Counted from the first letter of the stretch, positions 17,946-27,849 are shown. The stretch is DNA of 64,000 nt from Thalassotalea_B piscium_A (GCA_049347715.1 CP186339.1:2046001-2110000); one strand, 5' to 3'. Notes: generated by a model not told the origin, from the letters alone. Numbers and translations are program-made.

Positions 17946-18902
17946 TTATGAGGACTTTTTAGCGTCTAAGTAACGTTCTGCATCAAGTGCCGCCATACAA
18001 CCCGCACCTGCTGAAGTGATTGCTTGACGATAGATATGATCGGCGACATCACCTGCGGCGAAAACACCTTCAACACTTGTTTGTGTCGCATTACCATTAG
18101 TGCCACTGTTAATAGAAATATAGCCATCTTTCATTGCTAACTGATCTTTAAAGATATCAGTATTAGGTTTATGGCCTATAGCAATGAATACTCCGCTTAC
18201 TTCAAGTTCTTCAGTTGCATCAGATTTTGTTTCTTTTAAACGTAATCCAGTAACACCCATATTATCACCAAGAACTTCATCTAAGGTGCGGTCTAAATGC
18301 AATATAATGTTGCCATTTTTAACTTTGTCCATTAAACGGTCTGATAATATTTTTTCGCTACGGAAAGTATCACGACGATGTATTAAATGAACTTCAGAAG
18401 CGATATTTGATAAATAAAGCGCTTCTTCTACAGCTGTATTACCACCACCGACAACAGCGACTTTTTGATTGCGATAGAAAAAACCATCACAAGTTGCACA
18501 CGCTGAAACCCCTTTACCCATAAAGGCTTCTTCAGAAGGAAGACCAATATATTGTGCTGAAGCACCAGTACAGATGATAAGTGCATCACATGTGTATTCG
18601 CTGCTACCTGAAAGTTTAAAAGGACGTTGGGAAAAATCTACAGATTCAATATGATCAAAAATAATTTCAGTATCAAATTTTTCTGCATGTTTTTGCATAC
18701 GTTCCATTAACGCTGGACCAGTTAAATCATCAGCGTCACCAGGCCAGTTCTCAACTTCAGTAGTGGTGGTTAGTTGTCCACCTTGTTGCATACCAGTGAT
18801 CATCACTGGGTTTAAATTAGCGCGTGCCGCGTAAACAGCTGCTGTGTATCCGGCAGGGCCTGAACCCAATATGAGTAACGGGCAATGTCTTGCTTCGCTC
18901 AT
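17946..18902 (-). CDS. trxB: Thioredoxin reductase
   Basis: The 318-residue flavoprotein has an FAD loop (LLILGSGPAGYTAAVYAARA), an NADPH loop (VAVVGGGNTAVEEALYL) and the redox pair in CATCDGFF. The C-terminal FAD contact is VEGVFAAGDVADHIYRQ. It uses NADPH to reduce thioredoxin in the cytosol. It is the first gene of a minus-strand run reaching infA. The 214 bp upstream contain the ald terminator and the trxB promoter region. Confidence 0.97.
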   Translation of the reverse strand: MSEARHCPLLILGSGPAGYTAAVYAARANLNPVMITGMQQGGQLTTTTEVENWPGDADDLTGPALMERMQKHAEKFDTEIIFDHIESVDFSQRPFKLSGSSEYTCDALIICTGASAQYIGLPSEEAFMGKGVSACATCDGFFYRNQKVAVVGGGNTAVEEALYLSNIASEVHLIHRRDTFRSEKILSDRLMDKVKNGNIILHLDRTLDEVLGDNMGVTGLRLKETKSDATEELEVSGVFIAIGHKPNTDIFKDQLAMKDGYISINSGTNGNATQTSVEGVFAAGDVADHIYRQAITSAGAGCMAALDAERYLDAKKSS

Positions 18903-19068
18903 GAATTACTCCAAAAGTAAGAAAATGATAATAATATCTAATTGATTGGGATTCTAAGTAATAAACTCAAGTAGGTAAATTAACTTTTCGTATATTAATA
19001 TTTGGTAAATACTGAAATTGCACAAATATTTTTACGAATACTAGACGATTAGACGGTATGTAGTACAA

Positions 19069-19101
19069 AAAAAAACCGTTATCTAGGATAACGGTTTTTT
19101 A
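19069..19101. terminator. Terminator downstream of ald
   Basis: CCGTTATC (19076-19083) pairs with GATAACGG (19087-19094), with A-run and T-run flanks. It ends the minus-strand ald transcript before the trxB promoter. Confidence 0.9.
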
Positions 19102-19116
19102 AAAGTGTTTAATAAA

Positions 19117-20238
19117 TTATAACGTTGCAATTGCAACAGTAGGTTCAACGTAATCATAACCTAAAACGTCAGCAACAGGTTTATATGTTACTTTTCCACC
19201 TAACACGTTAAGGCCATTCATTAAATGAACATCATCAAGCATTGCTTGTTTAGCCCCTTTGTTTGCTAATGTTACTGCAAAAGGCATAGTTGCATTAGTT
19301 AATGCTAATGTTGAAGTTCTAGCAACACCACCTGGCATGTTTGCAACACAATAATGTACTACATCATCTACAACATAAGTTGGGTCTTGGTGAGTAGTCG
19401 CTTTAGATGTTTCAAAACAGCCACCTTGGTCAATAGCTACATCAACAACAACCGAACCTTTTTTCATCATTTTAATATGTTTAGCTGTAACTAATTTTGG
19501 CGCTGCCGCACCAGGAATAAGTACCGCACCAATGATAAGGTCAGCATCAACAACAAGTTGATCCATAGCATCAGCAGTTGAATAAACTGTTTTTAAACGT
19601 CCATCAAACTCAGTATCTAGTTGACGAAGACGTGGAAGAGAGCGGTCAAGTATAGTTACATCAGCACCCATGCCAACAGCCATACGTGCAGCTTGAGTAC
19701 CAACAACACCACCACCAACAACAACTACTTTAGCTGGAGCAACACCAGGTACACCACCTAATAAAGCACCTAAACCACCTTGTGCTTTTTCTAATGCGTG
19801 AGCACCTGCTTGAATAGACATGCGTCCTGCAACTTCTGACATAGGCGCTAATAAAGGTAAACCACCGGCAGCAGCTGTAACTGTTTCATATGCAATACAT
19901 GTTGCACCTGAAGCGACTAGAAGTTCTGTTTGTTTTGGATCTGGTGCTAAATGTAAGTAAGTAAATAGCACTTGACCTGGACGAAGCATTTTACATTCGT
20001 TCGGTTGAGGTTCTTTTACTTTGATGATCATATCAGCAGTTGCAAATATCTCTTCAGGAGTGTCGATAATTTTCGCACCAGCAGTGATATATTGCTCGTT
20101 GTCAAAACCGATTGAAGCACCGCCATTATTTTCAACAATAACTTCATGGCCATTAACAATTAACTCTTTAACACCTGCAGGTGTTAAACCTATGCGATAT
20201 TCGTGGTTTTTAATTTCTTTAGGTACACCAATAATCAT
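19117..20238 (-). CDS. ald: Alanine dehydrogenase
   Basis: The 373-residue enzyme starts MIIGVPKEIKNHEYRIGLTP. It has the pyruvate-binding Arg/Lys region (IKVKEPQPNECKMLRPGQ), the catalytic His in FTYLHLAPDPKQTELL and a Rossmann loop VVVGGGVVGTQAARMAVGMG. It converts L-alanine, NAD+ and water to pyruvate, ammonia and NADH. The gene is monocistronic with its own terminator and is divergent from lrp across about 130 bp. In many bacteria Lrp/AldR-type regulators control ald, so Lrp control from the shared region is likely but inferred. E. coli has no gene here. Confidence 0.96.
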   Translation of the reverse strand: MIIGVPKEIKNHEYRIGLTPAGVKELIVNGHEVIVENNGGASIGFDNEQYITAGAKIIDTPEEIFATADMIIKVKEPQPNECKMLRPGQVLFTYLHLAPDPKQTELLVASGATCIAYETVTAAAGGLPLLAPMSEVAGRMSIQAGAHALEKAQGGLGALLGGVPGVAPAKVVVVGGGVVGTQAARMAVGMGADVTILDRSLPRLRQLDTEFDGRLKTVYSTADAMDQLVVDADLIIGAVLIPGAAAPKLVTAKHIKMMKKGSVVVDVAIDQGGCFETSKATTHQDPTYVVDDVVHYCVANMPGGVARTSTLALTNATMPFAVTLANKGAKQAMLDDVHLMNGLNVLGGKVTYKPVADVLGYDYVEPTVAIATL

Positions 20239-20369
20239 AAAATAATCTCTGTTAACTAGTTGTAATATTTGTGGCTAGTATAATTAAAAATAAACGGATT
20301 AACCTACCGAAATTTGAAAGAATGCGCTATATTATTCTGCATAATTATAATTTTACGGTATTTTATAAA

Positions 20370-20852
20370 GTGAGCAGCCAGCCAAGTAAGAAGTTAGATA
20401 GGATAGATCGTAATATTTTAATAGAACTCCAAAAAAATGCGAAACTTTCTAACGTCCAATTGTCAAAAAAAGTAGGGCTAAGTCCTACACCGTGCCTTGA
20501 GCGCGTAAAGAAACTCGAACACGATAAATTTATTTTAGGGTACCAAGCCATTCTTAACCCTGAATTACTTGATGCAGCATTATTAGTGATTGTTGAAATA
20601 ACATTAACTAAAACAAGCCCTGATGTTTTTGATGATTTTTCTAAAGCTGTGCATGAACTCGAGGTTATTCAAGAATGTCACTTAGTTTCAGGTGACTTTG
20701 ATTTTCTATTGAAAACGCGCGTAGCAGACATGAGTGCTTACCGTGAATTGTTAGGTGATACGCTTTTACGTTTACCCGCAGTTAGCGAAAGTCGTACTTA
20801 TGTTGTCATGGAAGAGGTTAAATCGTCGAATATATTGCCAATTAAACGGTAA
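20370..20852 (+). CDS. lrp: Leucine-responsive regulatory protein
   Basis: The 160-residue protein matches E. coli Lrp (164 aa) in size and sequence. The N-terminal HTH (LDRIDRNILIELQKNAKLSN, then GLSPTPCLERVKKLE) is followed by the RAM ligand domain (IQECHLVSGDFDFLLKTRV). The frame extends upstream to an ATG at 20271, but the extra 33 residues (NKRINLPKFERMRYIILHNYN region) have no family counterpart. The GTG at 20370, giving VSSQPSKKLDRIDRN, is therefore preferred, although its ribosome-binding site is weak. Lrp globally tunes amino-acid metabolism. Its place before ftsK is conserved with E. coli. Confidence 0.93.
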   Translation: MSSQPSKKLDRIDRNILIELQKNAKLSNVQLSKKVGLSPTPCLERVKKLEHDKFILGYQAILNPELLDAALLVIVEITLTKTSPDVFDDFSKAVHELEVIQECHLVSGDFDFLLKTRVADMSAYRELLGDTLLRLPAVSESRTYVVMEEVKSSNILPIKR

Positions 20853-20923
20853 AGCATTTAATTACTTGGCATTGTTTGGTATTTTATAGGCAACAATAAT
20901 GATTACATGGATTCGGTGGCACT

Positions 20924-23425
20924 TTGTCTGACATTTCTCCTCCTGCTAAACTTAATGGTATACAACGTTTACTCGAAGCTGGCTTACTAGTTTCGTGTGT
21001 TTTAGCTATGTATATTATGCTTGCATTATTTAGCTTTGATGCTGCAGATCCCGGTTGGTCGCAAACAGGTTATCAAACACCTGTACGTAATTTAGGTGGG
21101 GCGGTAGGCGCCTACATATCTGATATGCTATTGAATATCTTTGGGTTGATCGCCTATACATTACCTTTTGTTATTGCCATTGTCGGTTGGTTACTGTTTC
21201 AAAAATTCTATAAGTTAATACAACTTGATTATTTGACACTTGGTTTGAAATTTATTGGTTTTATCTTGTTTTATATTGGCATTACTTCTATTGCGAGTAT
21301 GAATTTTGACGATATTTTTTATTTTTCAGCTGGTGGAATCTTAGGTGATGTCATTAGTAATGCGGTTTTACCTTACTTTTCCTTTGTTGGTAGTAGTTTA
21401 CTTTTCTTGACCTTTGTTTTGTCAGGTTTTGTTTTAGTCACTGGTTTTTCATTAATTAAAATGATTGATTATTTAGGTGAATTAACGATTAACCTTGCCC
21501 TCAAAGCAACATTATTACCGGCATGGATTAAAATGCGTTTTGATAGTCGTCCTAATGATGACCATCTAGAAGAACAAAGACCGAGTAAAAAATCTAAAAT
21601 TAGTAATAAAACATTGTTAGCTGCTGAGCCTTTAGCAGGTGAGATTGGCAATATTGATCAAGAAGATGTTCATAGTGCTTTCTCATCGTTGAGTCCCCAG
21701 CAAGACCAAAGCATTATTTCAGTAAGTAAAAATGATAGCCCGTTTCAAGAAGATGATGAAATTGAACCTTTTATTAACATTGACGATTTAATGGGAGAAC
21801 CTTTAGCTATTAATGTTCAAGAACATGTCAGTGATGAAGAAATTAATGCTGCTTTTGAAAATGTCGAAAAAATTGATGTGGTACCCACTAAACCTAAGCA
21901 AAAGGTAGAGACCGCAGAAACACCAGAAGCTTTTGTTATGCCTTCAATTGATTTGCTTGACCGACCGGATAAAGCCGAACATCCCATTGACGAAGAACAA
22001 CTGTCACAAGTAAGTCGCTTAGTTGAAGCAAAATTAGCTGAATTTGGCGTTAAAGCAGATGTAGTAGGTGTATATCCAGGCCCTGTGATCACACGTTTTG
22101 AGCTTGATTTAGCACCCGGTATTAAAGTGAGCAAGATTACTGGCCTTTCTAAAGATTTAGCCCGTTCACTATCAGCTAAAGCCGTTCGTGTGGTTGAAGT
22201 TATTCCAGGTAAATCAGTTATTGGTTTGGAACTTCCTAATAAGCATCGCGAAATAGTTTATTTAAAAGATGTATTAGCCAGTGATAAGTTTGAACAAGCT
22301 TCTTCATCATTAACTATGGCGATAGGGGAGGACATTGCTGGTGAACCTGTCGTGGTTGATTTAGCTAAAATGCCACATCTATTAGTCGCTGGTACAACAG
22401 GTTCAGGTAAATCTGTGGCTATTAATACCATGATTTTGAGTTTGCTATATAAGTCTACGCCTGAAGATGTGCGAATGATCATGATTGACCCTAAAATGTT
22501 AGAGCTTTCCGTTTATGAAGGCATTCCGCATTTACTGTCTGAAGTAGTGACCGATATGAAAGAAGCGTCAAATGCGCTTCGTTGGTGTGTTGGCGAAATG
22601 GAAAGACGTTACAAAGTGATGTCAGCAATGGGCGTGCGAAACTTAAAAGGTTATAACGTTAAAATTGCCAATGCTATTGCAGCCGGTGAACCTATTATCG
22701 ATCCGTTATGGCAACCCAGTAGTGGCTTAGACCAAACACCACCATTACTGGAAAAATTACCAAGTATTGTTGTTATTGTTGATGAATTTGCTGACATGAT
22801 GATGATTGTTGGTAAAAAGGTAGAAGAGCTAATTGCACGTATCGCACAGAAAGCACGTGCTGCTGGAATTCATTTGATTTTAGCTACACAACGTCCTTCA
22901 GTTGATGTAATTACCGGTTTGATTAAAGCTAACATTCCGACACGTATGGCACTACAAGTATCATCTCGTATTGATTCTAGAACTATTCTCGATCAACAAG
23001 GAGCAGAGCAGTTACTCGGCTATGGTGATATGTTCTACTTACCGCCAGGGTCAGGGTTACCGACTCGTGTTCATGGTGCTTTTGTTGATGACCATGAGGT
23101 TCATGCAGTTGTTAAAGATTGGAGGTCTCGCGGTGAACCTAATTATGTTGAAGAAATATTATCCGGTGAAAATGATCAAGATATTTTATTACCCGGAGAA
23201 ACTCCTGAAGGCGAAGATGCAGAGTTAGATACCATTTACGATGAAGCTTTGCAATTTGTCACTGAAACTCGACGCGTTTCAATTTCTAGTATTCAACGAA
23301 AGTTTCGAATCGGCTACAACCGAGCGGCTCGAGTTGTTGAACAAATGGAAATGCAAGGTGTTGTTTCTACCCCAGGTAATAATGGTGCTAGAGAAGTGTT
23401 AGCGCCACCGCCAATTAAGGAATAA
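20924..23425 (+). CDS. ftsK: DNA translocase FtsK
   Basis: The 833-residue protein has an N-terminal domain with four to five membrane segments (residues about 15-185), an acidic and Gln/Pro-poor linker to about 345, and the alpha/beta motor with Walker A AGTTGSGKSVAINTM (about 490) and Walker B IVVIVDEFADMM. The C-terminal gamma winged helix (ISSIQRKFRIGYNRAARVVE) reads KOPS sequences. It anchors at the septum, pumps chromosome termini and activates XerCD at dif. The linker is much shorter than in E. coli. The start is TTG at 20924 with a GGTGG just upstream; no in-frame ATG is available. Confidence 0.95.
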   Translation: MSDISPPAKLNGIQRLLEAGLLVSCVLAMYIMLALFSFDAADPGWSQTGYQTPVRNLGGAVGAYISDMLLNIFGLIAYTLPFVIAIVGWLLFQKFYKLIQLDYLTLGLKFIGFILFYIGITSIASMNFDDIFYFSAGGILGDVISNAVLPYFSFVGSSLLFLTFVLSGFVLVTGFSLIKMIDYLGELTINLALKATLLPAWIKMRFDSRPNDDHLEEQRPSKKSKISNKTLLAAEPLAGEIGNIDQEDVHSAFSSLSPQQDQSIISVSKNDSPFQEDDEIEPFINIDDLMGEPLAINVQEHVSDEEINAAFENVEKIDVVPTKPKQKVETAETPEAFVMPSIDLLDRPDKAEHPIDEEQLSQVSRLVEAKLAEFGVKADVVGVYPGPVITRFELDLAPGIKVSKITGLSKDLARSLSAKAVRVVEVIPGKSVIGLELPNKHREIVYLKDVLASDKFEQASSSLTMAIGEDIAGEPVVVDLAKMPHLLVAGTTGSGKSVAINTMILSLLYKSTPEDVRMIMIDPKMLELSVYEGIPHLLSEVVTDMKEASNALRWCVGEMERRYKVMSAMGVRNLKGYNVKIANAIAAGEPIIDPLWQPSSGLDQTPPLLEKLPSIVVIVDEFADMMMIVGKKVEELIARIAQKARAAGIHLILATQRPSVDVITGLIKANIPTRMALQVSSRIDSRTILDQQGAEQLLGYGDMFYLPPGSGLPTRVHGAFVDDHEVHAVVKDWRSRGEPNYVEEILSGENDQDILLPGETPEGEDAELDTIYDEALQFVTETRRVSISSIQRKFRIGYNRAARVVEQMEMQGVVSTPGNNGAREVLAPPPIKE

Positions 23426-23426
23426 A

Positions 23427-24110
23427 ATGAAAAATAGCTATTCTCCTCAGCGCGTACTGAGTGCTACAGCGCTGATATTATCACTTACTTTTGCACCTTT
23501 ATCTTTTGCAGATAATGACTTGCTAGCTGAAACCAGCTCAAAGTCTAGCGAACAAATTGAAAAAATTAAAACTGAGTTAATGACTAAATTAAGTAAAATT
23601 AACTATATCAATGCATCTTTCTCGCAAACCGTTGTCAGTGATTTAGGGGAAGTTTTACAAGAAGGCAAAGGTACCATAGCTATCAGTAAACCTGATTTAG
23701 TGAATTGGCATACTCAAGAACCTGATGAAACACTTATTGTTTCTGACGGTAAAAGCCTATGGTTTTATGATCCCTTTATTGAACAAGTCACTTTGTATTC
23801 ATTTACAAAATCAATTGCGAATACGCCAGTTTTATTATTAACAAGTGAAGATCCTAAGTTATGGGATGATTTTCAGGTATCGCAATCAGTTGCTAACAGT
23901 TATGTAATTACTTCTCTTAATGATGAGAGCCAAATTAAATCATTAACACTGACGTTTAAAGCAGATCAATTACAACAGTTGACCATTTTAGATAGTACTG
24001 GGCAGTCAAGTCACATTACTTTACAAAACGTTGATTTTACAACAAAACCAGACGAGTCTTTATTCAATTTTGTGATACCTGAAGGTGTTGTACTTGATGA
24101 CCAACGTTAA
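23427..24110 (+). CDS. lolA: Outer-membrane lipoprotein carrier LolA
   Basis: The 227-residue periplasmic protein has a signal peptide (VLSATALILSLTFAPLSFAD) and the LolA fold pattern INYINASFSQTVVSDLGEVL, then GKGTIAISKPDLVNWHTQEP and SLWFYDPFIEQVT. It receives lipoproteins from LolCDE and delivers them to LolB. The start codon is 1 bp after ftsK stops, and rarA starts inside its 3' end, so translation is probably coupled. The order ftsK-lolA-rarA matches E. coli. Confidence 0.95.
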   Translation: MKNSYSPQRVLSATALILSLTFAPLSFADNDLLAETSSKSSEQIEKIKTELMTKLSKINYINASFSQTVVSDLGEVLQEGKGTIAISKPDLVNWHTQEPDETLIVSDGKSLWFYDPFIEQVTLYSFTKSIANTPVLLLTSEDPKLWDDFQVSQSVANSYVITSLNDESQIKSLTLTFKADQLQQLTILDSTGQSSHITLQNVDFTTKPDESLFNFVIPEGVVLDDQR

Positions 24111-25497
24111 TGGTTCTTTAGATTTTGGTGAGTCCACTGAGGCTGTAAGCGGTGAACACAATAACAAGGGGATTGATGCCCAATCTATGATGGCAAGTCC
24201 TTTAGCTGCACAAATGCGTCCTCAAAACCTAGATGACTATGTTGGCCAACAACATATATTAGGTAAGGGTATGCCATTGCGTGTTGCTATTGAACAAGGG
24301 CAATGTCATTCAGTTATTTTTTGGGGACCTCCAGGAACAGGCAAAACCACATTAGCTGAAATTATTGCTAGCCAATCTGATGCCGAAATTGAAAGAGTAT
24401 CTGCGGTTACTTCTGGTATTAAAGAAATCAGAATGGCTATTGATAATGCCAAACAACGGGCAAAACTCAGTCAACGTCGTACTGTGTTATTTGTTGATGA
24501 AGTCCATCGTTTTAATAAAAGCCAACAAGATGCTTTTTTACCGCATATTGAAGACGGTACTATTATTTTTATTGGCGCTACAACCGAAAACCCTGCTTTT
24601 GAACTTAATAAAGCCTTGTTATCAAGAACGCGTATTTACACCCTGAAAAAACTGACAACACAAGATTTAAACCAAGTGTTATCGCGGGCAATAGCCCAAC
24701 AAAGTGCTAAAAATCAACTCAGTGTGATTATTGAAAAAGATGCTCAGCAAAGTTTACTCAAACGAGCAAACGGCGATGCGCGGCGTTTGCTTAATCTTTT
24801 AGAAAATTGCCTAGATATTGTTGCTATTATTGATAATAGCAAAACTATTACGGTGGAATTAGTTAGTCAGGTTGCGGGTAATAAAATAGCTTTGTATGAC
24901 AAAGGCGGAGATGCTTTTTATGATCTTATTAGTGCCTTTCATAAATCAGTGCGTGGATCAGACCCTGATGCAGCCCTTTATTGGTATGCGCGTATTATCA
25001 CGTCAGGGGGCGACGCTTTATATGTTGCAAGACGTTTACTCGCCATTGCAAGTGAAGATATTGGTAATGCCGATCCAAGAGCTATGCAGTTAGCAATTAA
25101 TGCTTGGGATACTTTTCAACGGGTAGGGCCAAGTGAAGGTGAAAGAGCTATAGCACAAGCTTGCGTTTACATGGCATTAGCGCCTAAAAGTAATGCGGTT
25201 TATTCTGCATTTAACGCAGCAAAAGCATTAGCTAGAGAAACAAGTGAATTAGATGTTCCTAATCATTTAAAAAATGCGACGAGTGAAATTAGCCAATCAC
25301 TTGGGCATGGTCAAAGCTACCGATATGCTCATGACGAAATTAACGCCTTTGCTGCAGGTGAGTGTTATTTTCCACCTGAGTTATCACAGACTGCTTTATA
25401 TCATCCCACTGAACGTGGTTTAGAAAAACAACTGAAAGAGAAACAAGAATATTTAGCACAATTAAATAGGCAAAGTGATGAACAACGCTACAAGTAA
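24097..25497 (+). CDS. rarA: Replication-associated recombination protein RarA (MgsA)
   Basis: This 466-residue AAA+ protein of the clamp-loader type has MRPQNLDDYVGQQHILGKGM, Walker A WGPPGTGKTTLAE, Walker B VLFVDEVHRFNKSQQDAFLP and sensor GATTENPAFELN. The C-terminal tetramerisation domain includes HKSVRGSDPDAALYWYARI. It acts at stalled forks, possibly separating strands with SSB. The ATG at 24097 overlaps lolA by 14 bp; an in-frame start 12 bp earlier is less likely. A 30-residue acidic leader before the conserved core looks unstructured. Confidence 0.95.
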   Translation: MTNVNGSLDFGESTEAVSGEHNNKGIDAQSMMASPLAAQMRPQNLDDYVGQQHILGKGMPLRVAIEQGQCHSVIFWGPPGTGKTTLAEIIASQSDAEIERVSAVTSGIKEIRMAIDNAKQRAKLSQRRTVLFVDEVHRFNKSQQDAFLPHIEDGTIIFIGATTENPAFELNKALLSRTRIYTLKKLTTQDLNQVLSRAIAQQSAKNQLSVIIEKDAQQSLLKRANGDARRLLNLLENCLDIVAIIDNSKTITVELVSQVAGNKIALYDKGGDAFYDLISAFHKSVRGSDPDAALYWYARIITSGGDALYVARRLLAIASEDIGNADPRAMQLAINAWDTFQRVGPSEGERAIAQACVYMALAPKSNAVYSAFNAAKALARETSELDVPNHLKNATSEISQSLGHGQSYRYAHDEINAFAAGECYFPPELSQTALYHPTERGLEKQLKEKQEYLAQLNRQSDEQRYK

Positions 25498-25879
25498 TTT
25501 AACTCTTTATATCATGGTGGCACTAGGTGGTGCCGGTGGTGCTACTTTAAGATTCTTTTTTTCACAATTAATTTTCAATTGGTTAGGAAAAGGTTTCCCT
25601 TTTGCCACGTTGGCGGTTAATATTTGCGGATCTCTGGTAATGGGGATGCTTTATGGCTTAATTGAGCAAAGCATAATCGAAGTCAGTATTTATCGAACCT
25701 TAATTGGTATTGGCTTTTTAGGGGCATTTACCACATTTTCAACGTTTTCAATGGATACTTTGCTATTAATTCAGCAAGGTGATTTATTTAAAGCCCTGTT
25801 AAATGTATTATTAAATGTATGCCTTTGTGTAATAGCTTCTGGAATAGGGCTTTACCTGGTCACATTTTTCAATAAGTGA
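25478..25879 (+). CDS. crcB: Fluoride-specific ion channel FluC/CrcB
   Basis: The 133-residue membrane protein has four predicted helices and the FluC signatures GGAGGATLRFF, NICGSLVMGMLYG and GAFTTFSTFSMDTL (the central Na+/Phe-box region). Dimers export toxic F-. The ATG at 25478 lies inside the last codons of rarA (20-bp overlap); a GTG one codon earlier is equally in frame. It is cotranscribed with rarA and probably upstream of serS. No fluoride riboswitch is seen, which fits its embedded position in the operon. Confidence 0.93.
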   Translation: MNNATSNLTLYIMVALGGAGGATLRFFFSQLIFNWLGKGFPFATLAVNICGSLVMGMLYGLIEQSIIEVSIYRTLIGIGFLGAFTTFSTFSMDTLLLIQQGDLFKALLNVLLNVCLCVIASGIGLYLVTFFNK

Positions 25880-25957
25880 TCATAAGAATGTAGATATAAA
25901 GTATCTAAATATAACCAACAAATTTTAAAAGTAACTTAATAAGAAACGTAATAAATC

Positions 25958-27247
25958 ATGCTTGATCCAAAACTACTTAGAACAGACATCGCTGCAGTTG
26001 CTGCCAATTTAGCTCAAAGAGGCTTCACGCTAGATATTGACACATTGACTCAATTAGAAGAACAACGCAAAGCAATTCAAATTAAAACTCAAGAATTGCA
26101 AAATCAACGAAATACGCGTTCTAAGTCTATTGGGCAAGCAAAAGCACGTGGTGAAGACATTGCCCCGTTATTAGCTGAAGTGAGTAAACTCGGCGAAGAT
26201 CTTGAACAAGCAAAAGAAGAACAAACTAAAGTACTTGCTACAATCGACGACATTGTCAGTGCAGTCCCAAATTTGGTTCATGAATCAGTACCTAAAGGTG
26301 CTAGTGAAGATGACAATATTGAAATTAAACGTTGGGGCACACCTAAAACATTTGATTTTGAAGTTAAAGATCATGTCGACGTTGCTACAGCATTAGACAA
26401 AGGGATTGATTTTGAAAGTGGTGCTAAACTTGCTGGAACACGATTTGCAGTCATGCGTGGCCATATTGCTAAATTACACCGTGCGCTTTCACAATTCATG
26501 TTAGACACTCATAGTGAACTTCATGGCTATCAAGAAATGTATGTGCCTTATTTAGTCAATCATCAATCATTATATGGTACGGGCCAACTTCCTAAATTTG
26601 GTGAAGATTTATTTCATACTGATTTAGCTAATCGTCAATTTTCACTTATCCCAACGGCTGAAGTGCCTTTAACTAATTTGTTAAGAGATGAAATCGTTGA
26701 AGAGAGTGAATTGCCTATTAAAATGTGTGCTCATACTCCTTGTTTTAGAAGTGAAGCTGGCTCTTCAGGTAGAGATATACGGGGTTTAATACGTCAACAT
26801 CAATTTGATAAAGTAGAAATGGTTCAGTTAGTAAAACCTGAGAATTCTTTTGCTGCACTTGACGAATTAACTGGCCACGCTGAAAAAATTCTTGAATTAT
26901 TAGAGTTACCTTATCGTACTGTAGTTTTATGTACTGGCGATATTGGTTTTGGTGCCACCAAAACGTTTGATATCGAAGTTTGGTTACCTGCACAAAATAC
27001 CTATCGTGAAATTTCGTCTTGTTCTAATATGGGAGATTTCCAAGCACGCCGTATGCAAGCACGTTTTAGAAATAGCGAAACTAAGCAAATAGAATTATTA
27101 CATTCTTTAAATGGTTCTGGTTTAGCTGTTGGGCGTACTTTAGTTGCGTTGCTTGAGAATTACCAACAAGCGGATGGTAGTGTTGAAATTCCTACCGTGT
27201 TACAACCATATATGAAAGGTTTAACCAAAATCAGTCCATCAAGTTAA
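25958..27247 (+). CDS. serS: Seryl-tRNA synthetase
   Basis: The 429-residue class II synthetase has an N-terminal coiled-coil arm that clasps tRNA-Ser (residues about 25-100). The catalytic motifs are motif 2 FRSEAGSSGRDIRGLIRQHQ and motif 3 GLAVGRTLVALLENYQ, and the Ser pocket is at IPTAEVPLTN. It charges tRNA-Ser and tRNA-Sec. It ends the ftsK-lolA-rarA-crcB-serS run, syntenic with E. coli, and is followed by a strong terminator. Confidence 0.97.
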   Translation: MLDPKLLRTDIAAVAANLAQRGFTLDIDTLTQLEEQRKAIQIKTQELQNQRNTRSKSIGQAKARGEDIAPLLAEVSKLGEDLEQAKEEQTKVLATIDDIVSAVPNLVHESVPKGASEDDNIEIKRWGTPKTFDFEVKDHVDVATALDKGIDFESGAKLAGTRFAVMRGHIAKLHRALSQFMLDTHSELHGYQEMYVPYLVNHQSLYGTGQLPKFGEDLFHTDLANRQFSLIPTAEVPLTNLLRDEIVEESELPIKMCAHTPCFRSEAGSSGRDIRGLIRQHQFDKVEMVQLVKPENSFAALDELTGHAEKILELLELPYRTVVLCTGDIGFGATKTFDIEVWLPAQNTYREISSCSNMGDFQARRMQARFRNSETKQIELLHSLNGSGLAVGRTLVALLENYQQADGSVEIPTVLQPYMKGLTKISPSS

Positions 27248-27274
27248 CCTCAGTTAACGACATTTTGATACTTG

Positions 27275-27304
27275 AAATCCGAAACTTAGTTTCGGATTTT
27301 TTTT
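27275..27304 (+). terminator. Terminator of serS
   Basis: AAATCCGAAAC pairs perfectly with GTTTCGGATTT around TTA and runs into T residues to 27304. Confidence 0.92.
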
Positions 27305-27366
27305 AATTAGAATTTATTTCGGCATTCAAGGGTCTACTGTTATAGGTATCTTTAGGGGACGTTTCT

Positions 27367-27849
27367 TTGTTAAAAAATTTAACACTTCAGATTATTTTCT
27401 TTTTTATTGTGTTTCAGTTGTTGTCCTGGTGGAAAACGACAGATATGTTAGCAACTGACGCTCTGGTTGAAACAAGCTTATCGCTAGAATCTACGGATGA
27501 AAAGAATGTAAACTTAGTTGCTAAGGATAAAACGTTAGTACTGTATTTTTTTGCACCTTGGTGTACTGTTTGTCATGCAAGTATTGAGAATTTACAACAT
27601 TTATATGAAAAAAATGCCGATATTGATGTTATCGCAGTTGCCCTAGACTATACCGAAAAAAAAGACGTCCTTAATTTCATAGAGCAACATCAATTAACGT
27701 TTCCTGTGGCCTATGGAAATGAACAGGTCAAACAGCAATTTAAAGTTTTTGCATATCCAAGTTACTACGTAATTGATGAACATAATACAGTAAAATCCAA
27801 ATCTGTTGGTTATTCAACAGAGTTAGGGCTTTATATAAGATCGCTTTAG
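27367..27849 (+). CDS. Membrane-anchored thioredoxin-like (TlpA/ScsD-type) protein
   Basis: The 160-residue protein has an N-terminal anchor (LQIIFFFIVFQLLSWW) and a periplasmic thioredoxin fold with active site FAPWCTVCHAS (Cys at about 67 and 70) and a cis-Pro in FAYPSYYVID. It is probably a disulfide reductase or isomerase of periplasmic proteins; the partner is unknown. Start is TTG at 27367, supported by AGGGGA at 27354-27359 with 7-nt spacing and the absence of an in-frame ATG before the anchor. It stands alone after the serS terminator. Confidence 0.85.
   Translation: MLKNLTLQIIFFFIVFQLLSWWKTTDMLATDALVETSLSLESTDEKNVNLVAKDKTLVLYFFAPWCTVCHASIENLQHLYEKNADIDVIAVALDYTEKKDVLNFIEQHQLTFPVAYGNEQVKQQFKVFAYPSYYVIDEHNTVKSKSVGYSTELGLYIRSL

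Noticed and set aside
20271..20369. Longer lrp reading frame starting at ATG 20271
   Set aside because: The extra N-terminal 33 residues match nothing in Lrp and would cover the ald/lrp promoter region; GTG 20370 gives the expected length.
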